From NCBI RefSeq assembly GCF_026967935.1, contig NZ_JAPVBL010000002.1, forward strand, positions 760,155-824,154: a stretch of DNA of 64,000 nt. The letters run 5' to 3'. The translations under genes and the position numbers were made by a program. This document shows positions 37,870-51,238 of the stretch, in pieces. The stretch comes from Modestobacter sp. VKM Ac-2982 (GTDB lineage: Bacteria > Actinomycetota > Actinomycetes > Mycobacteriales > Geodermatophilaceae). The notes beneath the pieces are model-generated. The model searched no databases. It worked only from the letters and a program-made list of their open reading frames with translations, and was not told the origin of the DNA. Positions within the stretch are counted from its first letter, which is position 1. Each line of letters starts with the position of its first letter.

Positions 37870-38853
37870 TCAGCGCAGGGCGCGGGGGTGGCTGGTGGCG
37901 TAGACCTCGCGCAGCCGTTCGACGGTGACCAGCGTGTAGACCTGCGTCGTCGTCACCGAGGCGTGCCCGAGCAGCTCCTGCACGACGCGAACGTCGGCGC
38001 CACCGTCGAGCAGGTGGGTGGCGAAGGAGTGCCGCAGCGTGTGCGGGGAGAGCTCGGCGGAGATGCCGGCCCGCTCGGCGGCGTCCCGCAGGATCGACCA
38101 GGCGCTCTGCCGGGACAGCGGCCCGCCGCGGGCGTTGAGGAACAACGCTCCCCCGCGGACCCCGGACCGGGCCTTCTCGGCCAGCGCCGGGCGGGCCCGG
38201 ACCAGGTAGTCCTGCACCGCCGTGACCGCGTAGCTGCCGACCGGGACGATGCGCTCCTTGCCGCCCTTGCCGGCCAGCCGCACCGCCGCCCGGCTGGGGT
38301 CGCCGGACAGGTCCAGGTCGTCGACGGCCAGCCCGACCGCCTCGGAGATCCGGGCGCCGGTGCCGTACAGCAGCTCCAGCAGCGCCCGGTCGCGCAGCCC
38401 CCGCGGCCCCTCCACCGACGCCGCCGCGTTCAGCAGCGCCTCGACGTCGGTCACCGGGATCGCCTTGGGCAGCCGCCGGGCCGGGGCCGGTGGCCGGACC
38501 TCCGCGGCGACGTCGTCGCTGACCAGCCCGTCGAGCAGGGCGAACCGGTGCAGCCCGCGGACGGCGACCACCGCGCGGGCCGCCGAGGTCGCCGACAGCG
38601 GCGGGTGGTCGTCGTCCCCGGAGCGCAGGGCGACCAGGAACGCCGCGACGTCGGACTCCCCCACCTCGCCCAGCCCACGGACGCCGCCGGCGGTGAGGAA
38701 CTCCGCGTACCGGCGCAGGTCGCGGCGGTAGGAGGCGATGGTGTTGGCGGCCAGCCCGCGCTCCACGGTCAGGTGGTCGAGGTAGCCGGTGATGGTGCGC
38801 TCGACGGCGGGCCCGGCACTGGTGAGGACCGTCAGGACAGCACCTCCTGCCAC
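37870..38853 (-). CDS. xerD: Tyrosine recombinase XerD
   Basis: A 327-residue recombinase with an N-terminal SAM-like core-binding domain ([20 protein letters not shown]) and a full catalytic set: R in [13 protein letters not shown] in [31 protein letters not shown] with the nucleophilic tyrosine. XerD with XerC resolves chromosome dimers at dif. GTG at 38853 overlaps the ald C-terminus by 22 nt; no better start exists downstream before the conserved region. This complete catalytic set contrasts with the broken recombinase at 16.1 kb. Confidence 0.94.
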   Translation of the reverse strand: MAGGAVLTVLTSAGPAVERTITGYLDHLTVERGLAANTIASYRRDLRRYAEFLTAGGVRGLGEVGESDVAAFLVALRSGDDDHPPLSATSAARAVVAVRGLHRFALLDGLVSDDVAAEVRPPAPARRLPKAIPVTDVEALLNAAASVEGPRGLRDRALLELLYGTGARISEAVGLAVDDLDLSGDPSRAAVRLAGKGGKERIVPVGSYAVTAVQDYLVRARPALAEKARSGVRGGALFLNARGGPLSRQSAWSILRDAAERAGISAELSPHTLRHSFATHLLDGGADVRVVQELLGHASVTTTQVYTLVTVERLREVYATSHPRALR

Positions 38854-39947
38854 GGCACGCTGGGCAGGGCGTGGGCATCGGCGACGCCGGCGTGCACCAG
38901 CTGCCCGCCGGCGACGTTCGCCCCGCGGGCCAGCACCGGGTCGGCGGCCAGCGCTGCGGCCGTCCCCTGACCGGCCAGCGCCAGCACGTAGGGCAGCGTG
39001 ACGTTGGTCAGCGCGTACGTCGAGGTGTGCGGCACCGCGCCGGGCATGTTGGCGACGCAGTAGAAGACCGAGTCGTGCACCCCGAACGTCGGGTCGTCGT
39101 GCGTGGTCGGCCGGGTGTCCTCGAAGCAGCCCCCCTGGTCGACGGCGATGTCGACCAGCACCGAGCCCGGTTTCATCCGGGAGACCAGCTCGTTGCTGAC
39201 CAGGGTGGGCGCCTTGGCCCCGGGCACCAGCACGGCACCGATCACCAGGTCGGCGTCCAGCACGGCCCGCTCGACCTCCAGGGCGTTGGAGGAGACGGTC
39301 TGCAGGTGCCCGCGGTAGAGCCGGTCGGCGGCGCGCAGCTTCTCCAGGTCCCGGTCCAGCACGGTGACCTGGGCCTGCATGCCCAGCGCGATGGTGGCCG
39401 CGTTCATCCCCGACACCCCGGCGCCCAGGACGACGACCTTGGCTGCGTGCACGCCGGAGACGCCGCCCAGCAGCATCCCGCGGCCGCCGGAGGCCCGCTC
39501 CAGCGTGTGTGCGCCCACCTGCGGCGCCATCCGGCCGGCGACCTCCGACATCGGGGCGAGCAGCGGCAGCGCTCCCCCGTCGGTCTGCACCGTCTCGTAG
39601 GCGATCGCGGTGGTGCCGGCGGCCAGCAGCGCGTCGGTGCACTCCCGCGACGCGGCCAGGTGCAGGTAGGTGAAGAGGGTCTGGCCGGCGCGCATCCGGC
39701 CGAACTCCTCGGCGATCGGCTCCTTGACCTTCAGCAGCAGGTCGGCAGCCGCCCACACGTCGTCGGCGGTGGGCAGGATCTTCGCGCCGGCGGCGGCGAA
39801 GTCGGCGTCGGGGATCGACGAGCCCACCCCGGCGTCGGCCTCCACGAGCACCTCGTGCCCGGCGGCGACCAGTTCGGTCACCCCGGAGGGGGTGAGCGCG
39901 ACCCGGTACTCGTGGTTCTTGACCTCTCGGACGACTCCGACCCGCAT
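38832..39947 (-). CDS. ald: Alanine dehydrogenase
   Basis: A 371-residue NAD-dependent enzyme interconverting L-alanine with pyruvate and ammonia. It shows [20 protein letters not shown], the catalytic lysine region [13 protein letters not shown], the histidine in [10 protein letters not shown], and the Rossmann site [20 protein letters not shown]. The start at 39947 is the family start; the upstream open frame is not conserved in style. It overlaps xerD by 22 nt. A short inverted repeat about 30 nt upstream may be a regulatory site. Confidence 0.96.
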   Translation of the reverse strand: MRVGVVREVKNHEYRVALTPSGVTELVAAGHEVLVEADAGVGSSIPDADFAAAGAKILPTADDVWAAADLLLKVKEPIAEEFGRMRAGQTLFTYLHLAASRECTDALLAAGTTAIAYETVQTDGGALPLLAPMSEVAGRMAPQVGAHTLERASGGRGMLLGGVSGVHAAKVVVLGAGVSGMNAATIALGMQAQVTVLDRDLEKLRAADRLYRGHLQTVSSNALEVERAVLDADLVIGAVLVPGAKAPTLVSNELVSRMKPGSVLVDIAVDQGGCFEDTRPTTHDDPTFGVHDSVFYCVANMPGAVPHTSTYALTNVTLPYVLALAGQGTAAALAADPVLARGANVAGGQLVHAGVADAHALPSVPWQEVLS

Positions 39948-39975
39948 CTGCTCTGACTCCCGGTCTCGGCAGCCG

Positions 39976-39995
39976 ACCACCGGGATGTCGGTGGT
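39976..39995. promoter_or_regulatory. Inverted repeat upstream of ald
   Basis: ACCACCG-GGATGT-CGGTGGT is a perfect 7-bp inverted repeat, 29 nt upstream of the ald start codon. It could be an operator or part of the 5' leader hairpin. No regulator gene lies nearby to support either. Confidence 0.35.
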
Positions 39996-40138
39996 GCCAC
40001 CGCGTCTGGGCGGCCCGGTCCGGGCGCGCCTCGCGCGGAGTGTAGGCACGGACGGCGTCCCGGGTGTGGCAACGGACACGTCGGGCCGGTCGCCGGATCT
40101 GTCGGCCCGGGCGTCGCACTCCGTCCGCTGGGCGAGGA

Positions 40139-40705
40139 TCAGCTCGGGGACGGCGTCCCGACGGCCGGCCCCGCATCGGCCGGCCGGACGACGTCGTGGC
40201 GCACGCAGACGAACTCGCCGTTGCGGGCGCTCTCCCGGACCACCAGCTCGACCCGGCGCGGCAGCAACGGCGCTCCGCCGCCCAGGGTCACCGGGGCGAT
40301 GGCGACCACCACCTCGTCCAGCAGCCCGCGGTCGGCGAACTGGCCGGCCAGGTCCCCGCCGCCGACGACCCAGACGTCCCGCCCGGCCGCAGCCTCGACC
40401 ATCGCCGCGTGCACCCGGGCCGGGTCCTCGGCGGTGAACCGGAGGTCGGCGCCCGGCGGTGCCGTGAGGTCGCGGTGGGTGAACACCCAGGCGGGCTTCT
40501 CCGGCAGCCAGTCGGGGTCGTGCTCGCGGACCCACAGGTAGGTCGTCGCGCCCATGGCCAGCGCGCCGATCCCGGGGATGAAGCCGTCGTAGCCCATCGG
40601 CCCGCCGGCGTCGTTCTCCCGGCTGAGCAGCCAGTCCAGCGAGTGGTCGACGGTGGCGATGAAGCCGTCCAGCGAGGTGGCGGTGTAGTAGACGGTGCGG
40701 GTCAT
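40139..40705 (-). CDS. RibD C-terminal/dihydrofolate reductase-fold protein
   Basis: A 188-residue protein with the DHFR-like reductase fold of the RibD C-terminal family. It has the opening [20 protein letters not shown], the [13 protein letters not shown] helix and the nucleotide-binding [22 protein letters not shown]. Substrates of these stand-alone members are unknown. Its ATG overlaps the stop of the AraC-type gene by 4 nt, so the two are co-translated and the regulator may act with this enzyme. Confidence 0.88.
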   Translation of the reverse strand: MTRTVYYTATSLDGFIATVDHSLDWLLSRENDAGGPMGYDGFIPGIGALAMGATTYLWVREHDPDWLPEKPAWVFTHRDLTAPPGADLRFTAEDPARVHAAMVEAAAGRDVWVVGGGDLAGQFADRGLLDEVVVAIAPVTLGGGAPLLPRRVELVVRESARNGEFVCVRHDVVRPADAGPAVGTPSPS

Positions 40706-41634
40706 GAGCTCCTCCTGGTCAGCCAGTCGATCGGGTCGCCGGCGTCCACCCCGACGCCCGCCGCGCGGAACCAGTGCCGGGCCAGCTGCCGCCGGTGGGC
40801 GCCGAAGGTGAGCACGTGGGCGACCACGCTGCCGAGCACGAAGGTCTCCGGCGGGTCGCACAGGGCGTCGACGAGCCGGTCACCCCAGGCGCCCCGCCGG
40901 GAGACGTCGCGCACGAAGGCCAGCCACCGCGGCGCGGCCTCGTCGTGCCGGGCCAGCAGGGCGACCGGGTCGTCCGCGGCGCGGTCGGGGTGGTCGGCGC
41001 CCTTGACCGAGGCCAGCCACACGTCCGTCGTCCAGACCAGGTGGTCCAGCACCGCGGCCAGCGACTCCTCCGGGCCGTCCCAGGGCAGCACCTCCAGGCC
41101 CGGCACCCGGGGCCGCCGGTACTCCTCCTCGGGCAGGCCCCTCGCCAGGTCGAGCAGCGCGCGGGTGTCCTCCAGGGCGTGGTGCACCAGCAGGGCGGTG
41201 ACCTCGTCGCCCCCGCGGGGCCCCTGCTCGCCGGTCACCCACAGCGAGGTGGGCGGGTGGAAGTGGACGCCGTTGGGGGCGGGCAGCCAGTGACCGTCCC
41301 GGGTGTGCGCAGCGCACGGCTGACCCGGAGTCCGGCCGTAGGCGCGCCGGAAGGCTCGGCTGAACCCCTCCACCGACTCGTACCCGGCGGCGAACGCCAC
41401 CTCGGTCACGCTCGCCCCGCCGGCCAGCTGCCAAGCTGCGCGCTCCAGCTCCACCCGGCGGCGCAGCGCCACCGGCGACTCCCCCGCGCCGCGGGTCACC
41501 TGCCGGGTGAAGTGCCAGGGCGAGGCGAACGCGTCCCCGGCCATCTCGGTGAGCGTGCGGTTGTCCTCGTCGAGCACGGCGTCCAGCAGCTCGCGCAGCC
41601 GGTCGCGCCCGGCGGGGGCCTGGTCCGACGTCAT
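40702..41634 (-). CDS. AraC-type HTH protein fused to a DinB-like domain
   Basis: A 310-residue two-part protein. Residues 1-110 are an AraC/XylS DNA-binding domain (LTEMAGDAFASPWHFTRQVT and VTEVAFAAGYESVEGFSRAF). Residues about 135-305 are helical with TALLVHHALEDTRALLDLARG, LDHLVWTTDVWLASV and VLTFGAHRRQLARHWF, whose histidines fit a DinB/DUF664 four-helix metal-binding bundle. The combination suggests a sensor-regulator using the bundle for ligand or metal; that is inference. It is immediately upstream of, and coupled to, the RibD-like reductase gene. Confidence 0.85.
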   Translation of the reverse strand: MTSDQAPAGRDRLRELLDAVLDEDNRTLTEMAGDAFASPWHFTRQVTRGAGESPVALRRRVELERAAWQLAGGASVTEVAFAAGYESVEGFSRAFRRAYGRTPGQPCAAHTRDGHWLPAPNGVHFHPPTSLWVTGEQGPRGGDEVTALLVHHALEDTRALLDLARGLPEEEYRRPRVPGLEVLPWDGPEESLAAVLDHLVWTTDVWLASVKGADHPDRAADDPVALLARHDEAAPRWLAFVRDVSRRGAWGDRLVDALCDPPETFVLGSVVAHVLTFGAHRRQLARHWFRAAGVGVDAGDPIDWLTRRSS

Positions 41635-41755
41635 GGGAGGAGTCTGGCCGTCACCGCGGCGACGGCGCCCGACCGTTCTTGCTCGGATCGCCGTCCCGGC
41701 CGCGGTGACGCACCATCCCGGGGACCCCCGCGCCGCGACGACCCGGAGCTGCCCG

Positions 41756-42406
41756 ATGCGCCTGTACGCCGACCACCGCGACCACCGCACCCGGCAGCTC
41801 GCCGCCGACCTGGGGCTGGTGGCGTGGGCGGTGCTGTGGGTGCTGGTCGCCCGGTCCGTGCACGGGGCGGTGCTGGTGCTGGCCGAGCCGGGCCTGGCGG
41901 TGGCCGACCTCGGCCGGTCGATCTCGGACTCGATGGGGACGGCGGCCGGCGCGGCCGACGGGATGCCCGTGGTCGGCGACGAGCTCGCGGCCCCGTTCGC
42001 TGCGCTGAGCGACGCCGGGCAGTCGGTGACCGGTGCCGGCCAGGGCGCCTCGGACGCCGTGCACACCCTGGCCACGGTGCTCGCCGTCGTCCTGGTGCTG
42101 CTCCCGGTCGGCTGGCTGCTGCTGCGCTGGCTGCCCTGGCGGCTGGGCTGGCTGCGGGAGGCCCGGGCGACCGACGGGTTGCTGGGCGGCGGGCCGGACC
42201 GGGCGCCGGACCTCGAGCTGCTGGCCGCCCGGGCGATGGCCACCGCGCCGCTGCCCCGGCTGGCCCGCCTGCCGGCCGGCACCGGAGCCGGCTGGCGGGC
42301 GGGCGACCCGGCCGCGCTGCACGCGCTGGCCGGGCTCGAGCTGGAGCGGCTCGGGCTCCGCCCGCCCGCACGCCCCTCAGCCGGCGGAGATCAGCTGAGG
42401 GAGTAG
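41756..42406 (+). CDS. Hypothetical two-helix membrane protein
   Basis: A 216-residue protein with hydrophobic helices at about 20-45 and 100-125, separated by a Gly/Ala/Ser-rich external-looking loop. A cytoplasmic C-terminal tail is rich in Arg, Leu and Ala. The start at 41756 (MRLYADHRDHRTRQLAADLG) follows CCGGAG. The frame is open upstream but crosses the divergent AraC-type gene. No known family. Its end overlaps the convergent GlcG-like gene by 16 bp. Confidence 0.72.
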   Translation: MRLYADHRDHRTRQLAADLGLVAWAVLWVLVARSVHGAVLVLAEPGLAVADLGRSISDSMGTAAGAADGMPVVGDELAAPFAALSDAGQSVTGAGQGASDAVHTLATVLAVVLVLLPVGWLLLRWLPWRLGWLREARATDGLLGGGPDRAPDLELLAARAMATAPLPRLARLPAGTGAGWRAGDPAALHALAGLELERLGLRPPARPSAGGDQLRE

Positions 42407-42804
42407 CCGCAGGCCGCGACGGCGGCGGCGCAGACGTCCTCGTCCTGCTGGCCGGTGCCGCCGCTGGCGCCCAGGGCGCCGACCAGCGTGCCGTCGGAGT
42501 GCACCGGCACGGCGCCGGTCTGCGGGGTGAACTTCCCGTTGGTCATGGTGGTGATCGCCGAGGCGAAGTTGGGCATCGGCTCCATCTTCGCCTTCTGCGC
42601 CGCACTCGGAGCGCCGTAGGCGGCCGCCGTCCACGCCTTGCCCTGGGCGACGTCGGCGGAGATCCACGGCGCGCCGTCCATCCGGACGAAGGCGACGAGG
42701 TGGCCGCTGGGGTCCATCACGGCGAAGGACATCGGGACGCCGAGCTTGGTCGACTCCTCCCGCGCGGCCTGGAGCAGGGTCAGGGCCTGGTCATGTGTCA
42801 GCAC
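42391..42804 (-). CDS. GlcG/HbpS-family protein
   Basis: A 137-residue single-domain protein of the GlcG/HbpS (DUF336) family. It shows the helix TLLQAAREESTKLGVPMSFA, the VMDPSGHLVAFVRMDGAP strand pair and the closing GALGASGGTGQQDEDVCAAA. Members bind haem or cobalamin-like ligands or act as accessory proteins of oxidoreductases; here the partner is unknown. GTG at 42804 follows GAAGGTGG at about 5 nt. It is separated from the nudix gene by a strong hairpin. Confidence 0.87.
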   Translation of the reverse strand: MLTHDQALTLLQAAREESTKLGVPMSFAVMDPSGHLVAFVRMDGAPWISADVAQGKAWTAAAYGAPSAAQKAKMEPMPNFASAITTMTNGKFTPQTGAVPVHSDGTLVGALGASGGTGQQDEDVCAAAVAACGYSLS

Positions 42805-42821
42805 CGGGCCACCTTCGCCCG

Positions 42822-42854
42822 CGGGTGGGTCCGGGGGCAACCCGGACCCACCCG
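42822..42854 (-). terminator. Hairpin terminator after the nudix gene
   Basis: A 14-bp perfect stem (CGGGTGGGTCCGGG and its complement) with a 5-nt loop lies directly against the nudix stop codon at 42855. It closes the long envelope-pyrG-nudix operon. Confidence 0.9.
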
Positions 42855-43438
42855 TCACACCGCGTCGAGCGGGCGGAGCTGCGGCGTGGTGGCCCGGACC
42901 TGCGCGGCGGCCAGCACCCCGATGACGGCGAGGGAGTTGCGGATCTTCCCGTCGAACACCCACTGGACGGCCTCGGCCAGCGGCACCCGCTCCACCGTCA
43001 TGTCCAGCTCCTCGTGCTCGACGGTGAAGCCGTCGGGGCGGGCGACGTCGCTGAGCCCCTCGGCCAGGTAGAGCACCACGAGCTCGTCGCAGAAGCCGGG
43101 CGACGGGTGCTGGGTGGTCAGCAGCGACCAGCGCTCGGCCGACAGCTGCACCTCCTCGGCCAGCTCGCGGCGCGCGGTCTCCACCGGCGGCTCCCCGTCG
43201 ACGTCACGCAGCCCGGCCGGCACCTCCCAGAGGTGCTCCCCGACCGGGTGCCGGTACTGGCGCAGCATCACCACCCGGTCCTGGTCGTCCAGGGCCACGA
43301 TGCCGACCGCGCCGGGGTGGTGCACGACCTCGCGGCCGCTCTCCCCACCGCCGGGCATCGCCACGGTGTCCTTGCGCAGCGAGATGATCCGGCCGGCGTA
43401 GAGCTCCTCGGAGGCCAGCACCTCGTAGGAGTGCGCCA

Positions 43439-43439
<1 letters not shown>
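42855..43439 (-). CDS. NUDIX hydrolase, ADP-ribose pyrophosphatase type
   Basis: A 194-residue hydrolase. The nudix box is GLRDVDGEPPVETARRELAE followed by EV, giving the REL-EE metal-binding core. YRHPVGEHLWEVPAG precedes it, as in ADP-ribose pyrophosphatases. It probably cleaves ADP-ribose or related nucleotide sugars. ATG overlaps the pyrG stop by 1 nt (TGATG), and the pyrG-nudix pair is conserved in actinobacteria (position of Rv1700). Confidence 0.93.
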
Positions 43440-47557
<4,118 letters not shown>

Positions 47558-47558
<1 letters not shown>

Positions 47559-48706
47559 CACCGCTCCCCGGGGGGTCCGAGCAGCTCCCGGTAGAGGTCG
47601 ACCAGGGCGGCCGCGGTCGCCGCCTCGTCGGGCCAGGTGGCCGCCTGGCGCGGGCCGGCCGCTCCCAGCCGGGCGATCTCGGCCGGGTCGGTGAGCACCC
47701 GGACGACGGTCTCGGCCAGCGCCGCCGCGTCCCCCGCGGGCACCAGCTCCGCCGCGTCCCCGACCAGCTCCGGGATGCCGCCCACGGCGGTGGCGACCAG
47801 CGGCGTCCCGGCCCGCAGCGCCTCCTGGGCGGTCAGCGAGCGCGCCTCCCAGACCGAGGGCAGCACGCACGCGTCCGCGGCGCCCAGCAGGTCCGCGACG
47901 TCGGTGCGCCGGCCCAGCAGGGTCACCGGCAGCCCCTCGGCGGCGATCCGCCGGGAGAGCTCGTCGGCCAGCGGACCGTCCCCGGCGATGACCACCAGCG
48001 GCTCCGGACGCAGCCGCGGGTCCGCCGACCACCGGGTGACGGCGTCCAGCAGCAGGTCGTACCCCTTCTGCGGGTGCAGCCGCCCGATCGCCACGATCAG
48101 CGGCCGGCGGTCGTCGTCCAGCCCGAGTCCGCGGCGCACCTCCCGGCGGTCCCGCCGGGCGGGGCCCAGCGGCGGCGCGGACACCGGGGCGACCCGCACG
48201 TCCCGGGCGCCGAGCCGGCGGGCGTTGTCGGCCAGGTCCCCGGAGGCGGCCAGGACCACGTCGGCGCCGCGGACGGTGGCCCGCTCGGCGGCCTGCAGCA
48301 CGCGGCGGCGGAGCCCGCCGCCCTCGGGCAGTGCGTTGTGCAGCGTCAGCACCAGCGGCCGACGACGCCGCCCGGCCAGCGCACGCGCCGCCGCGGCGAC
48401 CAGCCCGGCCCGCAGCCCGTGGGCGTGGACCAGGTCCGCCCCCGCGGTGGCCCGGCGCAGGGCGAGGACGGCGCGCAGGTCGGCCACCGGGTCCAGACCC
48501 GCGGAGATGCCCACCGGGCGGAAGTCCGCGCCGGTGCCGGTGAAGCCGAACAGCTCCTCGGTCGCCCGGGGGCCACAGACCCGCACGGCCGCACCGGAGC
48601 TGGCCAGGGCGGACAGCACCGAGCGCAGGTGCGTGCCGACGCCACCGGTGCTGGTGGCCAGCACCTCGGCGATCCGCCGGCCGGTCAGTGGAGGCTGCTC
48701 GCTCAT
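47558..48706 (-). CDS. Glycosyltransferase family 4-type
   Basis: A 382-residue GT-B enzyme. The N-terminal domain begins RIAEVLATSTGGVGTHLRSV. The C-terminal donor domain has PLIVAIGRLHPQKGYDLLLD, VVIAGDGPL and the E-x7-E motif in LPSVWEARSLTAQEALRAGTP. It transfers a sugar from a nucleotide or lipid carrier in the cytoplasm; donor and acceptor are unknown. Start preceded by AGGAGGGG and overlapping the MurJ-like stop by 4 nt. Part of the envelope operon. Confidence 0.9.
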
Positions 48707-50331
48707 CGGTCCCCTCCTGACGCCCCGGCCCCCCGCAGGCCCTGCACGGCCGCGGTCAACGGCCGCCGGGAGGTCCCCATCATGACCGCTGCCGCGACCA
48801 GGAGCACGACCCCACCGGCCGCCAGCCCGATGCCGACCGCGGCGAGGACGCCGTCCCCGGGCACCGGGTCGGCACCCAGACCCCGGGCGGTGAGCAGGCC
48901 GGCGGCGCCGGCCAGTCCGCCGGCCAGCACCGCCGGACCACCGGTGCGGGCCGCGCCGGCCAGGGCGCCGGCACCGGCCTCCCGGGCCACCACGACCAGC
49001 AGCGCGGCCCCGGCCACGGTGACCCCGATGCTGTGCCCGGCGGCCAGCGCGAGCGCGCGGTCGGCCGGTGGCAGCAGCGCGGCCAGCACCAGGTCCGCGG
49101 CGACGGCGACCAGCCAGCCGCCGACGACGCAGACCGTCGGCGAGCGCCACGTCCCCCGGGCGTACAGGGCACGCGACAGCAGCGCGACCAGCCCGTACCC
49201 CACCAGGCCGGGAGCGAAGGCGGCGATCGTCGACTGGAGCGCGTCCGCCGCCCCGGCGTTCTCCGGGGCGGCCAGGAACACCCGGGCCATCGGACCGGAG
49301 ACCGCCACCAGCCCGGCCGCCGCCACCGCGCTGGTCACCAGGGTGAGGACGACGGCCGGGGCCAGCGCCCGGCGGTACCCCTCCTCGTCCCCGACGGCGG
49401 CCCGCTCGGTGAGGCCCGGGTAGACCGAGGTGGCCAGCGGGACGGCGAGGGCGGCCCAGGGCAGCAGGAAGACGGTCATCCCGGCGAAGTAGGCGACCTG
49501 GGTGCCGTCGGGCCCCGCGGCGGCGAGCCGGATCGCGACCAGGGCGACCAGCTGCTGTCCGGCGAGGGTGAGCACCCCGGCCAGGGCCAGCCGGCGCACC
49601 CGGGGGGCCGCCCCGACGGGGAAGCGGAGCGCGGGCCGCAGCCCCAGCCGCAGCCCGCGCAGCGGCACCAGCAGGGACGCCGCGAGCGCGAGGACGCCCA
49701 GCGTCGTCCCCACCCCGAGCACCAACTCGGCGGTGGTGGACAGCCCGCCCACCGTGCGGCTGCCGTCGAGGCCGGCGAACAGCAGGTAGGCCGACGCCAC
49801 CACCAGGGTGGACAGCAGCGGCGCCAGCGCGGGCCCCGCGAAGCGGCGGTGCGCCTGGAGCACGCCGGTCAGCACCACGGCGATGCCGTAGAGCACCACC
49901 TGCGGGGCGAAGACGAGCAGGAAGCGGGCGGCCAGCTCGACCTCCGCCGCATCGCCCCCGAGCAGCGCCTCGGCGATCGGCCGGGCGAACAGCGCGAGCA
50001 GCCCGGCCAGCGGCACCAGCACCAGCAGTGACCAGCCCAGCAGGGCGTTGGCGGTGCGGCGCACCTGCTCCCGGTCCCCGGCGGCGATCCCACCGGCGAG
50101 CATCGGGACGACGAGGCTGGCCAGCGCGCCGCCGGCGACCACCTCGAAGACGATGTTCGGCACGTTGTTGGCCGCGACGTAGGTGTCCGCGGTGCTGTCG
50201 GCACCGACGGCGTTGGTGAAGACGACGGTGCGCCCGAAGCCGGCCAGCCGCGCCAGCAGGGTGAGCACCGAGATCAGCAGCGCCGCCCCGGCCACGCCCC
50301 GCACGGCCCGGCGGCGGGTGGTGCTGGTCAT
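48703..50331 (-). CDS. MurJ-like lipid flippase (MVF family)
   Basis: A 542-residue polytopic protein with about 14 helices. It shows the MurJ/MVF opening (ISVLTLLARLAGFGRTVVFT, ADTYVAANNVPNIVFEVVAG) and internal segments LFAPQVVLYGIAVVLTGVLQ and YPGLTERAAVGDEEGYRRAL. MVF proteins flip lipid-linked precursors across the membrane. No cytoplasmic pseudokinase extension, as in mycobacterial MviN, is present. The neighbours (MraY/WecA-like enzyme, glycosyltransferase) suggest a dedicated precursor rather than the main lipid II flippase; that is inference. Confidence 0.9.
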   Translation of the reverse strand: MTSTTRRRAVRGVAGAALLISVLTLLARLAGFGRTVVFTNAVGADSTADTYVAANNVPNIVFEVVAGGALASLVVPMLAGGIAAGDREQVRRTANALLGWSLLVLVPLAGLLALFARPIAEALLGGDAAEVELAARFLLVFAPQVVLYGIAVVLTGVLQAHRRFAGPALAPLLSTLVVASAYLLFAGLDGSRTVGGLSTTAELVLGVGTTLGVLALAASLLVPLRGLRLGLRPALRFPVGAAPRVRRLALAGVLTLAGQQLVALVAIRLAAAGPDGTQVAYFAGMTVFLLPWAALAVPLATSVYPGLTERAAVGDEEGYRRALAPAVVLTLVTSAVAAAGLVAVSGPMARVFLAAPENAGAADALQSTIAAFAPGLVGYGLVALLSRALYARGTWRSPTVCVVGGWLVAVAADLVLAALLPPADRALALAAGHSIGVTVAGAALLVVVAREAGAGALAGAARTGGPAVLAGGLAGAAGLLTARGLGADPVPGDGVLAAVGIGLAAGGVVLLVAAAVMMGTSRRPLTAAVQGLRGAGASGGDR

Positions 50332-50377
50332 CGCCGGGCTCGCCCGGGAGGGCGCCCCCCGGGGTGCCACACGGCGG

Positions 50378-51238
50378 TCACGCGCGGCGGCGGCCGAGCC
50401 GGTCGAGCTCCCGCAGGCCGGGGGTCGACTCGATGACCCGGGTGAAGCTGACCTTCTCGCTGGCCAGGGTGAGCGCGGTGACCACCCCGAGCAGGCCGGC
50501 GCGGGTGCCCCGGCCCTCCAGCGCGGCCAGCCGCAGGCCGAGCAGCGCGCCGACGGCGTTGGCCCCGCAGTCGCCGAGCATGACCCGCTCGCCGAGGTCT
50601 GCGGGCAGCACGGCCAGCCCGGCGCCCAGCGGGCCGGCGACCAGCCCACCGGCGGGGCCGCCCACGGTGGCCGCGGACAGCAGCACGGCGACCTTCGCGG
50701 CCCGGCCGGGACGCAGGTCCAGCAGGTTGACCAGGTTCGCCGTCCCGGCGACCAGGCCGGTGGTCAGCACGCCGTCGACGACGGCGACGGCCCCGGTCCC
50801 CCGGCGGGTCAGCACGGCGGCGACCGCCGCGGCCGCACCGATGCCGGCGACCTTGACCGCCCCTGCCGACACCCGTCCCGCGCGGAGCGCGGCGAGGTGA
50901 CCGGCCAGGCCCTTGTCCCGGGCCTGCTCCGGCCGGGCGCCGGCCAGGTCGTCGTAGCCGCCGACCACCCCGGCGACGGCACCGACGACGGCGGCTGCCG
51001 CCCGCTGACCCGCGGGGGCGCCGAGCACCGCCGACCCGGTCGCGGCGGCGGCCAGCACCGGGCCACCCAGCAGGGTCACCGGGCGCCCGGCGTAGTTGGT
51101 GCGCCGCCACGGTGCCCCGGCCGGCCGGCCCGTCAGCGCACCCGCAGCGGCCAGCCCCGCGCGCGCGGCCACGGCGGCCCCGGCGGCCACCGCCGTGCGC
51201 CGAGTGGCAGCGCCGCTCACGAGACGGGAGCTGCTCAC
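50378..51238 (-). CDS. MraY/WecA-like phospho-sugar transferase homologue
   Basis: A 286-residue membrane protein with eight or more short hydrophobic segments. It keeps the superfamily landmarks: a DD pair in VGGYDDLAG, NLVNLLDLRPGRA in the position of the NxxNxxDGxDGL loop, and MLGDCGANAVGALLG like the GDxGS motif. The family moves phospho-GlcNAc or phospho-MurNAc-pentapeptide to undecaprenyl phosphate. The protein is shorter than MraY and the second loop lacks the usual DGLDGL spacing, so activity or substrate may differ. ATG overlaps the MctB-like stop by 4 nt. Confidence 0.82.
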   Translation of the reverse strand: MSSSRLVSGAATRRTAVAAGAAVAARAGLAAAGALTGRPAGAPWRRTNYAGRPVTLLGGPVLAAAATGSAVLGAPAGQRAAAAVVGAVAGVVGGYDDLAGARPEQARDKGLAGHLAALRAGRVSAGAVKVAGIGAAAAVAAVLTRRGTGAVAVVDGVLTTGLVAGTANLVNLLDLRPGRAAKVAVLLSAATVGGPAGGLVAGPLGAGLAVLPADLGERVMLGDCGANAVGALLGLRLAALEGRGTRAGLLGVVTALTLASEKVSFTRVIESTPGLRELDRLGRRRA

